Notes: generated from the letters alone by a model not told the origin. Counted from the first letter of the stretch, positions 17,248-27,275 are shown. The stretch: 64,000 bases of DNA from Paenibacillus rhizophilus (GCF_003854965.1 NZ_RQPI01000003.1:124001-188000), one strand, 5' to 3'. Translations and numbers: made by a program.

Positions 17248-18525
17248 ATGAAGAAGAAACCGGTATTCCTCGCTTTAAGCTTGATTCTCATGGCCGTGCC
17301 TTTCACAGGCTGTTCTCTTGGCAGCAGCAGTTATTCTATGGAAGCTCCGGATGCTGGCGCCCAGCCCCGGCCGGTTATCCTGAAAATGTTCACCTTCGGG
17401 GAAGGCCTGTCGGAGCAGCTTCATGATATGGCGGAAAAATATCACACTCTGCATCCGGAAGTTACGGTAGAAACCGAGCTGATTTCCAACGAATACGATT
17501 CGGTCCTCAAAACAAAGCTGAATTCCGGTGACGTGCCGGATATCTTCATGACTCAGGGCTATGCGACGAACCGGACATATAAGGACATCGTAGTGGAGCT
17601 CACCGGTGAACCCTTCCTGGATCAAATTGAAAACAGCGCCCTGAAAGCCGCCGAATTGGACGGCAAAATATACGGGATTCCTGTCAGCATCCAATCGTAC
17701 GGCTTTATTTACAACAAAAAAGTGTTCAAAGGTGCCGGCATTGCCTCACTGCCAGAAACCTATTCTGAACTTGAGCAGGCGGCCAAGCGGATCAAGGCCA
17801 AAGGCGTTACGCCGTTCGCCAACTCATTCAAGGAATGGTGGGTGTTCAAGCATATCGCTTCCCAGACTCTTGCTGCCGAAGAAGGGAATTACGAGCAAAC
17901 GGCGCAGGAGATTTCGAAAGGGACAAAGACCTTCAAGGACCTGCCGCTCTTTGGCCGGACCTTCGACATGATTGACCTGATGGTCAAGTACGGCAGCGAT
18001 AAGCCGCTGGAGACGGATTACGGCACAGGACTTGCTCTGGTGGCTCAGGGCAAGGCGGCCATGGTTCATAACGGGAACTGGGCGGAAGGGGATATGCTGA
18101 AGGCCAATCCATCCTCCGAGCTCGGCTTCTTCCCGGAACCGGTCGGAGACGATCCTTCCAAGGCGAGACTGATGGTCGACTCCTCCGTGGTCCTTCGCAT
18201 CAGTGACAGCTCCAAGCATATTGATGAAGCCAAACAATTCCTGGATTACATCGTTGCCGATTATATTAAGCAATACGGATGGCATGGCGAGGTTCCTGTC
18301 GTGAAGGGCGGAGCGGTTCCAGACGGCCAGCTTGCCGCCGAGACGATCCGCTATATCAAAAAGGGCAAAACTTATCCCTGGGTTCAAGGATATTGGCCGG
18401 ACGGTTTCGATACGCAGCTGGGGGCGCTGTTTCAGGAGTACGTTGCCCATGCCAAGTCGAAGGATGAAGTGCTTGAGGACTTAACGAAAGCGTGGGTGAA
18501 GCTGGTTAGGGCCGCAAATATGTAA
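17248..18525 (+). CDS. Extracellular solute-binding lipoprotein, family 1
   Basis: 425 residues. Lipoprotein signal MKKKPVFLALSLILMAVPFTGC with lipobox Cys22. The mature part has the family 1 sugar-binding pattern: LKMFTFGEGLSEQLHDMAEKYHTLHPEVTVETEL, then KTKLNSGDVPDIFMTQG, GIPVSIQSYGFIYNKKVF and AAMVHNGNWAEGDM. It should bind an oligosaccharide outside the membrane. No ABC permease or ATPase gene lies beside it, which is unusual: the next gene is the giant hydrolase. It may feed a distant transporter, or act as a ligand-bound co-sensor for the upstream kinase (inference). ATG 17248 follows AGAGGAG at 17234-17240. Confidence 0.9.
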   Translation: MKKKPVFLALSLILMAVPFTGCSLGSSSYSMEAPDAGAQPRPVILKMFTFGEGLSEQLHDMAEKYHTLHPEVTVETELISNEYDSVLKTKLNSGDVPDIFMTQGYATNRTYKDIVVELTGEPFLDQIENSALKAAELDGKIYGIPVSIQSYGFIYNKKVFKGAGIASLPETYSELEQAAKRIKAKGVTPFANSFKEWWVFKHIASQTLAAEEGNYEQTAQEISKGTKTFKDLPLFGRTFDMIDLMVKYGSDKPLETDYGTGLALVAQGKAAMVHNGNWAEGDMLKANPSSELGFFPEPVGDDPSKARLMVDSSVVLRISDSSKHIDEAKQFLDYIVADYIKQYGWHGEVPVVKGGAVPDGQLAAETIRYIKKGKTYPWVQGYWPDGFDTQLGALFQEYVAHAKSKDEVLEDLTKAWVKLVRAANM

Positions 18526-18686
18526 CACGAAAGAAGGGGGATGAAGCTGACAGAATTCTGCGGAAGAAGAGGCCGGCGCTTGGATGTATGCCGGAAATTC
18601 CTTTTTAAGGAGGTGAATTTCGCAGCCGGGTGCGATGCTTTTGCAATATGGTTATCCACTCTAATCAAACGGGAGGACACTAGGGG

Positions 18687-21600
18687 ATGCAAAAAAAGAA
18701 TAGAAAGCGGTTACATCGGATGATGGCCTCGATTATGGCGTTAAGCCTGATCGTGCCGGCATTCGGCTCCGTTCCCGCGATGGCGAGGGACAGCGAGTTC
18801 ACCAGAAAAGGCTCCGGGCCGATGTACTGGATTTCCTATGAGCATCAATGGACCAAAAATACGTACATGCCGGAAGACCGCTGGAAAGCGAACATTGACT
18901 GGATGGCGGAAAATTTTCAGCCGTACGGGTATGATATGGTCAGTACGGACGGATGGATCGAAGGTGCCACGCTATTAAATGAGAACGGTTACATTGTATC
19001 GCAAAACAATAGATGGATGACCCATCCGCTGGGTTCGGAAGATGATGATCCGGAAACATTATACGGTGTGATCAATGGCAATTTTAGCGATCCCGAGACA
19101 AAGGGCTGGACCTTTACCGGACCGGCCGCCCACGGACGAAATACAGACAACGGCAATGATTCCATGTATACGTGGATGGAGGATCCCCATAAGGAAACCG
19201 TCAGCCAGAACGTGTATTTGGAGGACACGGGCTTGTACCGTCTGAGCGCAAAGGCGAAGACCAAGAACGGAATGTACACGGACGGCGTTCCGGTCTTCAT
19301 GAAGATTAAGGGCTATGATGCAGCCGATCCTGCGGCCGAAACGGTAACCGCCATTACTTATGAAGATTGGACGGATTACAGCGTCGACTTGAACATTACC
19401 AATCCGAATGTGTATCTGGAATTCTCCTATGATGCGGAAGCCAAATCGAAGAAAAGCGCCGGGCTGGACCTTGACGATGTGAAGCTTGAGAAGGTTACGG
19501 ATGAGGTCGATACTTCAAACCACGTAGTCAACGGGAATTTCAATCAGGGAAATACGGACGGCTGGAATATTACCGGCACGGGCGGCGGCGGATTCGGCAT
19601 TAATGAAAACGAAATGGGCGTATACAAATCTCTGTACACCTGGAATCCGGGGGCCGATGAGGTCCAAAAGGTTTCGCAAAGCATTGATCTGCCGAACGGT
19701 TTGTACACGGTAAAAGCCAAAGCCAAGACCAAGAACGACATGATCAAAAATGGAGCGACCGCAGTATTTCAAGTGAACGGCTACAACACCGAAGTACCGG
19801 AGGCAACACTGGCCAAAACGGTGTCCAGCCAGGATTGGACCGACTACTCCATGACTGTGGATGTAACGTCCGGCAAGCTTGATCTTGGGTTCATTGTGGA
19901 CCCTAAAGGAAAGGCCGGCTTCGCGGGAATCGATGTGGACGATGTGGAAGTCAAATGGGCCGGGCCGAATGACTGGCAGGGCTATCCTTCCGAGGTATAC
20001 CCGGACGGCCACACCTGGAAGTACTGGGGAGATTACATCAAGAGCAAAGGCATGAAGCTGGGGATCTATTATGATCCGCTGTGGGTCAGCCCGGAAGTGC
20101 TGAAGCATCCGGACAAATACCATGTCACCGTGAAAAATGAGGACGGCAGCACCGAGCAGATTCCGGTAGCGAGCCTGGTTAAGACGGAGCCGTATAATCT
20201 CGGCAACGGCAAGCAGCTGAACGGCGACCGCTTCGACGGCGGACAGGGCGCCGACCAAGCGCTCTACTGGCTGGATGTCAACAAAAAGGGCGCGAAAGAA
20301 TATCTCCAAGGCTATGTAAAGTTCCTGGCCGAGCAGGGAGCTTCCTTCCTGCGCGTGGATTTCCTGTCCTGGTATGAATCGGGCTACGATCAAGGCCTCG
20401 GCCAGATCGGAACGGGCCACAACTCGGATATGGAATATGCCAAAGCGCTGCAGTGGATGGACGAAGCATCCGCCGATAATCATGTATTCCTCAGTTTGGT
20501 TATGCCGGATTTGAACGGCCATGCCAAGTATGAGCAGCAGTTCGGCGACATGATCCGCATCGACGAGGACGTATTCGGGGGAGGCTGGGATCATACCAGC
20601 GGACGCCGTCAGAACTGGACGGCCAGCTGGTCGCAGTGGGCTAACTCTTTCCAGGGCTTCACGGGATTCTCCGATATTTCGGGCCGCGGCTCGATGATTA
20701 ATGACGGCGACTTCCTGCGCCTGAACACTTACAGCGGCCAATTCGCCGACAACGAGCGGAAGACGGCCCTGTCGCTGTTCACAATGGCAGGTTCGCCGAT
20801 TACAATTGCCGACCAGTATGACACCATCGGGGACAATGCCAAGTTCTATCAGAACCCGGAACTGATCGAGCTGAACAAATCGGGATTTGCCGGCAAGCCG
20901 ATTTATTATTCGGGCGAGCATTACAAGAACAACGCCAGCCGCGACAGCGAACGGTGGGCCGGACAGCTTCCGGATGGAACATGGGCCGTTGCCCTGTTCA
21001 ACCGCAGTGACGAATCCAAGGCGCTTTCCATGAATTTTGCGAAAGAGCTTGGACTGGCAGACGGAGCCTATGTCCGCGATATTTGGGAGCACAAAGACCT
21101 TGGATACAAAACGATATACTCCAAGACGCTGGAGCCGCATGACGCTGCCGTGCTGAAGCTGATTCCGAAGACGGCTTCCAAGTCGTATCAGGCGGAAGTG
21201 GCCTCGTATCAGGGCGGAGCGATTTTCGGCAATGATGAGGCAGGCTATCAGGGCTTTGGCTACATCGGCGGGCTGGATAAAAAAGACGCCAAATTGACCA
21301 TTGCCGTCAGTGTTCCGCAGGATGGAAATTATCCATTAAATGTCCGTTATGCCAATGGAAACGAAGCGGACAGTTCTCTGGCGGTGTCTGTGGAAGATGA
21401 GGCCGGCAGCCCCGTTGATTCGGACTCGCTCATTTTCAATAGTCAGGGCAAAGACAAGTGGGATAAATGGAGCAGTTCGGAAAAGACGGTTTCACTGAAA
21501 AAAGGAATGAATCTGATCACCCTGAAACAAACGGAAGACAGCGCGGGTTCAGTTCATATTGATTCCATTTCGTTCAGTTCCGGAACCGGCCAATTGATTA

Positions 21601-24600
21601 ACGGTGATTTTGAAGCAGGGAACGAAACCGGATGGGCTGTAGATACGCAGGGCACGACGATATGGCACGGCGTAGATACCAATGATGCTTATGCAGGCCA
21701 CAAGCAATACTTGTACTCTCCGGATGCGGGCGGAAAAGCGATCTCCCAGCAAAAGATCACCAGTCTGAAGAGCGGGCATTACATGTTGTCGGCTATGGTC
21801 AAACTAATGCCGCATACCGACCCGACATTCGCGGGCGGAAAAGCGAAGATGATCATTTCACAGCCGGGTAAAGACGATGTGACGGTTAATATTACGCCTA
21901 GCCTGAAGGATGGAATTCCATCGACAGGCAAGACGAAATGGGAAGCAGGCGACTTTGAATACAAGGAATTCAAGGCCGAAGCGGATATAACGGAGCAGGA
22001 GGCTACGATCAAGTTCATCCTGGAGGCTCCCAAGGTAGATACTTCCATGCAGATCGACAATGTTTCATTTACATCAGAGGAAGTTGTGAGCGAAGCTCCA
22101 TCGGTTGGTCTATATAATCCGGGCTTCGACGAAGGCTTCACCGGATGGAGCCGCACGAACATGACGCATCAGGCTGTTGCCAAAGACAGGGATAATGCCT
22201 TTGCAAGAATTGGCGGCGCCAGTGACTATTCCTCCGATTTATGGCAGTTCAGCAATGCGCCGACAGACGGTGTATATCAGCTGACGCTGAAGACCCGCAA
22301 GACCGGAGAAGTAGGTAAAGCTCAGGTATATGTAACTTATTCCGGCGGAACCAAGACGCTTGATATTCCTGCCGGGGCGGAATTTACGGAGCTGAAGCTG
22401 CCGAATATTCAGCTGGCCATGAATGAAGTGGTCAAGGTCGGCGTGATCTCCGAGGGCAAAGCGGGAAGTATGCTGGGTATCGACGACTTCAAGCTGCAAA
22501 AGGACAACAACCAGCAGTTTAAAGACGTTACCTTCGTTAACAGTTTGTCGGAAACCGATCCGTATCAGGTATCCTCAGGCGGACGGGCGGTTGTGCTGAA
22601 TTCGCAGGGCAGCGCGAAAGTGAAGCTTGAATTCGTGAAAGCCGATACGGCCAAGGTATGGATGGAGCCGACCGGAACGTTTGCGAAGAAGGACACTTTT
22701 GTCGTTGACAGTGAGCAGGGATCAGTAAATCCTTCCGTTACAGATTTGGAAGACGAAGGCTATATTTTGATTCAAACGGATGCCATGAGCGTACGCGCCT
22801 ACAAATCGCCGTTCCGCCTGGCCTACTATGACGCTTCGAATACGAAGCTGCTCTCCGAGCAAATTGGCGGCGAAGGCTTCGGGTATAACGGGGACACCGG
22901 CGTTTACAGCGAAATGGCACTGGCCGAGGATGAGCATATCTTCGGGCTCGGTATGGACCGCGACGCGCAGTCTTTTGACCGTCTGGGCAAGAAGGTTGTG
23001 ATGAACAATGCAATGACCAAAGGCTACGGCGGCAATACGTCCGACGTTTCCAGCACCTTCTTTACCAGCACGAAGGGCTATGGACTCTATTTTGATAATA
23101 CGTACGAGAATGTAACCTTTGACATGGGCAAGGCGGATGCAGACCGTTACAGCTTCAGCGCGCCGGACGGAGAAATGCTGTACTACTTCATGGCCGGCGA
23201 GAACAACGGTTCCTTGAACAGCATTATGAAGAGTTTCTCGAAGCTGACCGGCACCGCTCCGATTCCGCCGATGTGGACACTGGGCTACATGCAGTCCAGA
23301 TTTGGCTATAGAAGCTGGAACGAAGTGGACGGCATCGTGGATACCTTCCGCAGCAAGGATATTCCGCTCGACTCCATGGTGCTCGATGTGTACTGGGCCA
23401 AGAAAAATCATTATTTCGATATGACCTGGAACGATGATCCTACGCAGAATTTCACCAATCCCAAGGCCAATATGGCCGAGCTGAAGGATAAAGGCGTGAA
23501 CATTGTGACCATCGTCGACCCTTACATTCAGGTTACGGCTTCCAATTTTAAAGAGGGCGACAGCAGGGGCTATTTTGTCAAGGATGCTTCCGGCAAAACA
23601 GTCATTTACCCGGCTTGGTACGGCAAAGCGGGTCTAATCGACTTCACCAATCCTGAAGCGGCCAAGTGGTACAGCTCCCAGGTGAAAAAGCTGCATGATG
23701 CCGGCGTGAAGGGTTACTGGATCGACCTTAACGAACCGGAACAGGCGACCGACTCCTTGCGAGACCAGTTTGCCGCAGGCAGCGCGGCGGAGATTACCAA
23801 TGTGTACGCGCTGAATGAAGCGAAAGCGTTCTATGACGGCCAGCGCGGCTACACCAATGACCGGGTCTGGACGCTGGCAAGATCGGGATTCACCGGCATC
23901 CAGCAGTACGGCACCACCGTCTGGAGCGGAGACATCGACTCCAGCTGGGTTTCCTTCTCGCACCAGCTGCAGCTTGGTCTTAGCGCGGCTGCATCGGGCA
24001 TTTCTTATTACACCAACGATACCGGCGGCTTTAACGGCAAGCCTTCGCCGGAGCTGTATACCCGCTGGATGCAGGCGGCCTCACTGATGCCGATCTTCCG
24101 GTCGCATGTGGCTCTGGGCGACGATCCTACGGATCCGACCAATATCAGAGAGCCGTGGGCGTTCGGAACCGATGCGGAAGCTACGGTAACGAAAGCGATC
24201 AATCAGCGCTACCAGCTGCTGCCGTACATTTATTCCACAGCCAAGCAGACGGCGGATGGCGAAACTTCGCTGATGAAGCCGCTGGTTATGGATTACGCGA
24301 CCGACAGCAACGTTTACAACCTTCAGGATGAGTGGATGTTCGGCGGCTCCATTCTGGCCGCTCCAATTCATCAGGAGAAAGCAACGGCCAGAACGATCTA
24401 CCTTCCAAGCGGAACCTGGTATGACTGGAACTCCGAACAGCAGTATACCGGCGGCAAGGAAATTACGTACAACGCCGATCTGAATACCATTCCGATGCTG
24501 GTTAAAGAAGGCGCCATCATCCCGACCAGAGAAGCGCAGGATTTCACGGGCCAGACTCCCGCGAACGAACTGACGCTCAAAGTGTATCCGTTAAGCAGCG

Positions 24601-25616
24601 GGGAGACTTCGAAATTCACCCTTTATGAGGATGACGGAAAAACATACGCTTACGAGAACGGCCAATCGGCGGCAACCGAGATTTCAGCAAGCGAACACAA
24701 TGATAAGGTGTCGTTGAACATAGCCGCGATGAAGGGCAGCTACACAGGCAAGGTTGAAAGCCGCGTATGGTCCTCCGAAGTGAAGATCGGAGCCGAAGGC
24801 AAGACAGTCTATTCCGTCAAGCGGGGCGCCAAAGAACTTACGGAGGTTGGCTCCAAGGAAGCCGTGAAAGCAGGTCAAGACGTCTGGTTCTACGACAACG
24901 CCGCCGGCAAGCTGTATGTCAGAACGGTGCAGGTAGCGACCTCGGAGTTGCAGCAAATCACAGCCGCGCTTACCGCTAACGGCACATCGAATATTAAAGA
25001 CGTAACGCTAGGCGCCGATATGCACCGTGCCGGAAGCGCCAAGGATGTGCAGATCGCAATTAGTACGGTGAACGTTGACGACGGTACTGCCGTCAAGGCT
25101 GTTCTTCTTAAGAACGCTCTGCCGTATGAAGGGGTTCCGGCTGTTTCCGGATCTATTGCAGGCGGCAAGGCGAGCTTGACTCTGCAGCTCCCGGCCACGC
25201 TGCCCGCGGGTCCGTACCAGATCCGGGTCGAAGCCGGAAGCGCAGCGTATACGCTGGATTATACGGTACTGAAGAGAATGGAAGACAGCTTCAAGATGGA
25301 GTCTTCATTTAACATGAATAAGCTTGAAGCGGGCAAATATCTGGACGCCAAGGTCAAAATTACGAACGCCTTGTCCGAAGAAAAGAAAGTGATGATTATT
25401 GCCGCGCTTTATGACGAGAACGGCGGATTGAAGATGGTCAATCACGCATACAGCTCCTCATTGGTCAAAGCGGGCCAGACCCTGCAGCTGAACGCCGGAT
25501 TCCAGCTTCCTTCCAGTGTGGCGGGATACAAAGTCAAGCTGATGGTTTGGGAAGGCGAGGATCTGATGAACACAACCATGATGCCTCTCGCCGACGTAGT
25601 GGAGTTGACCCCTTGA
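18687..25616 (+). CDS. Giant secreted bifunctional glycoside hydrolase: GH27-like plus GH31, with carbohydrate-binding modules
   Basis: 2309 residues. Signal peptide 1-33 (cleavage after AMA). The first catalytic part is a GH27-like (beta/alpha)8 barrel: it starts at about 40 (GSGPMYWISYEHQW), is interrupted at about 129-427 by two NGNF...GW-type jelly-roll modules, and resumes at 428 with WKYWGDYIKSKGMKLGIYYD. FLRVDF places the likely nucleophile at Asp558; IRIDEDVF (Asp626/Asp628) may hold the acid/base. Then come a CBM35/CBM6-like module (about 833-968) and two more NGDF/NPGF jelly rolls (about 970-1275). The GH31 part has YWIDLNEPE with nucleophile Asp1680 and WSGDIDSSW with acid/base Asp1749, then a beta-domain (LYEDDGKTY) and a C-terminal sandwich. 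It should cleave or rearrange an alpha-linked glycan (dextran-like, alternan-like or alpha-galactoside); the substrate is inference. Confidence 0.88.
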   Translation: MQKKNRKRLHRMMASIMALSLIVPAFGSVPAMARDSEFTRKGSGPMYWISYEHQWTKNTYMPEDRWKANIDWMAENFQPYGYDMVSTDGWIEGATLLNENGYIVSQNNRWMTHPLGSEDDDPETLYGVINGNFSDPETKGWTFTGPAAHGRNTDNGNDSMYTWMEDPHKETVSQNVYLEDTGLYRLSAKAKTKNGMYTDGVPVFMKIKGYDAADPAAETVTAITYEDWTDYSVDLNITNPNVYLEFSYDAEAKSKKSAGLDLDDVKLEKVTDEVDTSNHVVNGNFNQGNTDGWNITGTGGGGFGINENEMGVYKSLYTWNPGADEVQKVSQSIDLPNGLYTVKAKAKTKNDMIKNGATAVFQVNGYNTEVPEATLAKTVSSQDWTDYSMTVDVTSGKLDLGFIVDPKGKAGFAGIDVDDVEVKWAGPNDWQGYPSEVYPDGHTWKYWGDYIKSKGMKLGIYYDPLWVSPEVLKHPDKYHVTVKNEDGSTEQIPVASLVKTEPYNLGNGKQLNGDRFDGGQGADQALYWLDVNKKGAKEYLQGYVKFLAEQGASFLRVDFLSWYESGYDQGLGQIGTGHNSDMEYAKALQWMDEASADNHVFLSLVMPDLNGHAKYEQQFGDMIRIDEDVFGGGWDHTSGRRQNWTASWSQWANSFQGFTGFSDISGRGSMINDGDFLRLNTYSGQFADNERKTALSLFTMAGSPITIADQYDTIGDNAKFYQNPELIELNKSGFAGKPIYYSGEHYKNNASRDSERWAGQLPDGTWAVALFNRSDESKALSMNFAKELGLADGAYVRDIWEHKDLGYKTIYSKTLEPHDAAVLKLIPKTASKSYQAEVASYQGGAIFGNDEAGYQGFGYIGGLDKKDAKLTIAVSVPQDGNYPLNVRYANGNEADSSLAVSVEDEAGSPVDSDSLIFNSQGKDKWDKWSSSEKTVSLKKGMNLITLKQTEDSAGSVHIDSISFSSGTGQLINGDFEAGNETGWAVDTQGTTIWHGVDTNDAYAGHKQYLYSPDAGGKAISQQKITSLKSGHYMLSAMVKLMPHTDPTFAGGKAKMIISQPGKDDVTVNITPSLKDGIPSTGKTKWEAGDFEYKEFKAEADITEQEATIKFILEAPKVDTSMQIDNVSFTSEEVVSEAPSVGLYNPGFDEGFTGWSRTNMTHQAVAKDRDNAFARIGGASDYSSDLWQFSNAPTDGVYQLTLKTRKTGEVGKAQVYVTYSGGTKTLDIPAGAEFTELKLPNIQLAMNEVVKVGVISEGKAGSMLGIDDFKLQKDNNQQFKDVTFVNSLSETDPYQVSSGGRAVVLNSQGSAKVKLEFVKADTAKVWMEPTGTFAKKDTFVVDSEQGSVNPSVTDLEDEGYILIQTDAMSVRAYKSPFRLAYYDASNTKLLSEQIGGEGFGYNGDTGVYSEMALAEDEHIFGLGMDRDAQSFDRLGKKVVMNNAMTKGYGGNTSDVSSTFFTSTKGYGLYFDNTYENVTFDMGKADADRYSFSAPDGEMLYYFMAGENNGSLNSIMKSFSKLTGTAPIPPMWTLGYMQSRFGYRSWNEVDGIVDTFRSKDIPLDSMVLDVYWAKKNHYFDMTWNDDPTQNFTNPKANMAELKDKGVNIVTIVDPYIQVTASNFKEGDSRGYFVKDASGKTVIYPAWYGKAGLIDFTNPEAAKWYSSQVKKLHDAGVKGYWIDLNEPEQATDSLRDQFAAGSAAEITNVYALNEAKAFYDGQRGYTNDRVWTLARSGFTGIQQYGTTVWSGDIDSSWVSFSHQLQLGLSAAASGISYYTNDTGGFNGKPSPELYTRWMQAASLMPIFRSHVALGDDPTDPTNIREPWAFGTDAEATVTKAINQRYQLLPYIYSTAKQTADGETSLMKPLVMDYATDSNVYNLQDEWMFGGSILAAPIHQEKATARTIYLPSGTWYDWNSEQQYTGGKEITYNADLNTIPMLVKEGAIIPTREAQDFTGQTPANELTLKVYPLSSGETSKFTLYEDDGKTYAYENGQSAATEISASEHNDKVSLNIAAMKGSYTGKVESRVWSSEVKIGAEGKTVYSVKRGAKELTEVGSKEAVKAGQDVWFYDNAAGKLYVRTVQVATSELQQITAALTANGTSNIKDVTLGADMHRAGSAKDVQIAISTVNVDDGTAVKAVLLKNALPYEGVPAVSGSIAGGKASLTLQLPATLPAGPYQIRVEAGSAAYTLDYTVLKRMEDSFKMESSFNMNKLEAGKYLDAKVKITNALSEEKKVMIIAALYDENGGLKMVNHAYSSSLVKAGQTLQLNAGFQLPSSVAGYKVKLMVWEGEDLMNTTMMPLADVVELTP

Positions 25617-25633
25617 ACTATTAGATGAAGGAA

Positions 25634-25665
25634 CCCGGCGGGAATGCCCCGCCGGGGCTCCTTTT
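25634..25665 (+). terminator. Terminator or attenuator between hydrolase and SLH gene
   Basis: CCCGGCGGG (25634-25642) pairs with CCCGCCGGG (25648-25656), 5-base loop, then CTCCTTTT. It lies only 16 bases before the next start codon, so it may partially reduce read-through and lower SLH protein output relative to the hydrolase. Confidence 0.7.
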
Positions 25666-25680
25666 AGAAGGAGGCAAACA

Positions 25681-27252
25681 ATGAAGAAAAGTATAACCGC
25701 GCTAATCCTAATCCTTCTCCTGTCTACGTTCTGGCAAGCAATGGCTACCGCCTCGGAGACGGTCTGGTTTACGGATGTCTCGGCAAACGCTGACGCGTCG
25801 GCCAAGCAGGCAACGGTAATGGGTAAAGTGGCGTCCGGAGCCGGACAGCTGGTGACGCTGAAGGTGGTGGAGCCCGGCGGCCAATTTTTTCTTGACAGTA
25901 TAAAAAGCGGGGACGGCGGTGTGTTCACATTTAAATGGAATATTTCCGCCGAGGGCAAGTATGAGGTTCAGCTCGGCGTGGAGAACAGCGGCACTCCGTA
26001 CAAAACCAGCTTTACATATGGGCTGACGGCGCCAACGCCTACGCCAACGCCGAGTGCAACTGCAAGCGCGACGCCCTCAACCGGTTCGGGCTCCGGTTCG
26101 GGCGGTTCGGGCACGGCGGCATCGCCGGCGCCTTCTCCCTCTCCCGCCAATATCGTGCGGGTGACGGAGGATAAGCTCACCTTGAACGAAGGCCTAAAGG
26201 AGGCAACGTTCATGCTTGGAACAAGCACAGAGGCGCACATTCCGGTCGCGCTGCTGGAAAAACTTGCGCAGGGCGGCAACGGTCTCAATTTGGCGGGTGA
26301 CAAATTCACGCTTAAACTGAGCGCCCAGACGCTCGGCGAACTGCTTGCCCAAGCATCCAAAGCAGGCGGAGAAGTGGCCTTAAGCGTCGCCAAGGTGCCG
26401 CCTGCCGACAGTGAGTCCCTGCTGGCGCTCGCGAAGCAGCGCCAGTTTGCCGAAATTAAGCCGGGAAGCGATATATACGAATTCAAGCTGAAGCTGATTG
26501 CGGCCGGCGGAGCGGAAACGCCCGTTTCCGCATTCGGGCATCCGGTTACGCTCCAGTTGAAGGCAAGCGGGCTTGCCGCTGCCAAGCTGGCCGGTTTCTA
26601 TTATATTTCCGATGCAGGGGAGCTTGAGTATATCGGCAGCCTGTCTGCAGGGAATGTGGCAAGCGGCAGAACGAGTCATTTCAGTAAATACGCGGTGCTG
26701 GAGTACCGCAAAACATTCACGGATGTTCCCGCCGGAAACTGGGCATATGACGCCGTTACGGAAATGGCGGCCAAGCACGTAGTGGAAGGGATCAGCCTGA
26801 GGGAGTTCGCTCCCGCCCGCAAGGTGACGCGCGCGGAATTCGCGGCGCTGCTCGTTCGGGCGCTGGGACTGAGCGGAGGCGTCGCGGCGTTCACGGATGT
26901 TCCTGCTGCCAAGTGGTATGCGGATGAAGTGGCCGCAGCCTATCAGGCCGGGATCGTCAAGGGGATTGGCAGCGACTCCTTCAAACCGGAGCAGACCATC
27001 AGCCGCGAGGAAATGGCGGCCATGCTCGTCAGAGCCTGGAGCGTCCTCCATCCGCAGGCTAAACCGGAAGCTGCCGCGCCGCTCTTTAAGGATCAAAGCG
27101 CAATCAGCGTTTGGGCGCGGGACGCCGTCGGCACAGCCGCGGGACTCGGCCTGATGAAAGGCCGAAGCGCCGCAGCTTTCGTCCCGCAGGGAACGACGAC
27201 CCGCGCGGAAGCGGCCCAAGCTATGGCGAATATATTGAATGCCGGGAATTGA
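25681..27252 (+). CDS. SLH-domain cell-surface protein
   Basis: 523 residues. Signal peptide at 1-25 (ATASE boundary), an N-terminal Ig-like beta domain (about 28-115), a Pro/Thr/Ser/Gly linker (TPTPTPSATASATPS and GSGSGSGG), a second beta-rich domain (about 160-340) and three SLH repeats at about 344-400 (FTDVPAGNWAYDAV), 403-460 (FTDVPAAKWYADEV) and 467-523 (FKDQSAISVWARDAV). The SLH repeats bind pyruvylated secondary cell-wall polymer, so the protein sits on the cell surface. It is encoded right after the giant hydrolase, so it may capture glycan or dock the enzyme. RBS AGAAGGAGG precedes ATG 25681. Confidence 0.9.
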   Translation: MKKSITALILILLLSTFWQAMATASETVWFTDVSANADASAKQATVMGKVASGAGQLVTLKVVEPGGQFFLDSIKSGDGGVFTFKWNISAEGKYEVQLGVENSGTPYKTSFTYGLTAPTPTPTPSATASATPSTGSGSGSGGSGTAASPAPSPSPANIVRVTEDKLTLNEGLKEATFMLGTSTEAHIPVALLEKLAQGGNGLNLAGDKFTLKLSAQTLGELLAQASKAGGEVALSVAKVPPADSESLLALAKQRQFAEIKPGSDIYEFKLKLIAAGGAETPVSAFGHPVTLQLKASGLAAAKLAGFYYISDAGELEYIGSLSAGNVASGRTSHFSKYAVLEYRKTFTDVPAGNWAYDAVTEMAAKHVVEGISLREFAPARKVTRAEFAALLVRALGLSGGVAAFTDVPAAKWYADEVAAAYQAGIVKGIGSDSFKPEQTISREEMAAMLVRAWSVLHPQAKPEAAAPLFKDQSAISVWARDAVGTAAGLGLMKGRSAAAFVPQGTTTRAEAAQAMANILNAGN

Positions 27253-27275
27253 AGCCGGTATTCGGGTTGAACGAA

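Noticed and set aside
18541..18723. 60-codon frame between the binding-protein and hydrolase genes
   Set aside because: It runs into the hydrolase start in another frame and has no protein-like features; the AAGGAGGTG inside it at about 18607 precedes only a nine-codon ORF (18635-18664).
19515..21140. 541-codon open frame on the minus strand within the giant hydrolase
   Set aside because: It lies opposite a clear GH27 coding region, has no ribosome binding site or recognisable domain, and long antisense frames are common in GC-rich genes.
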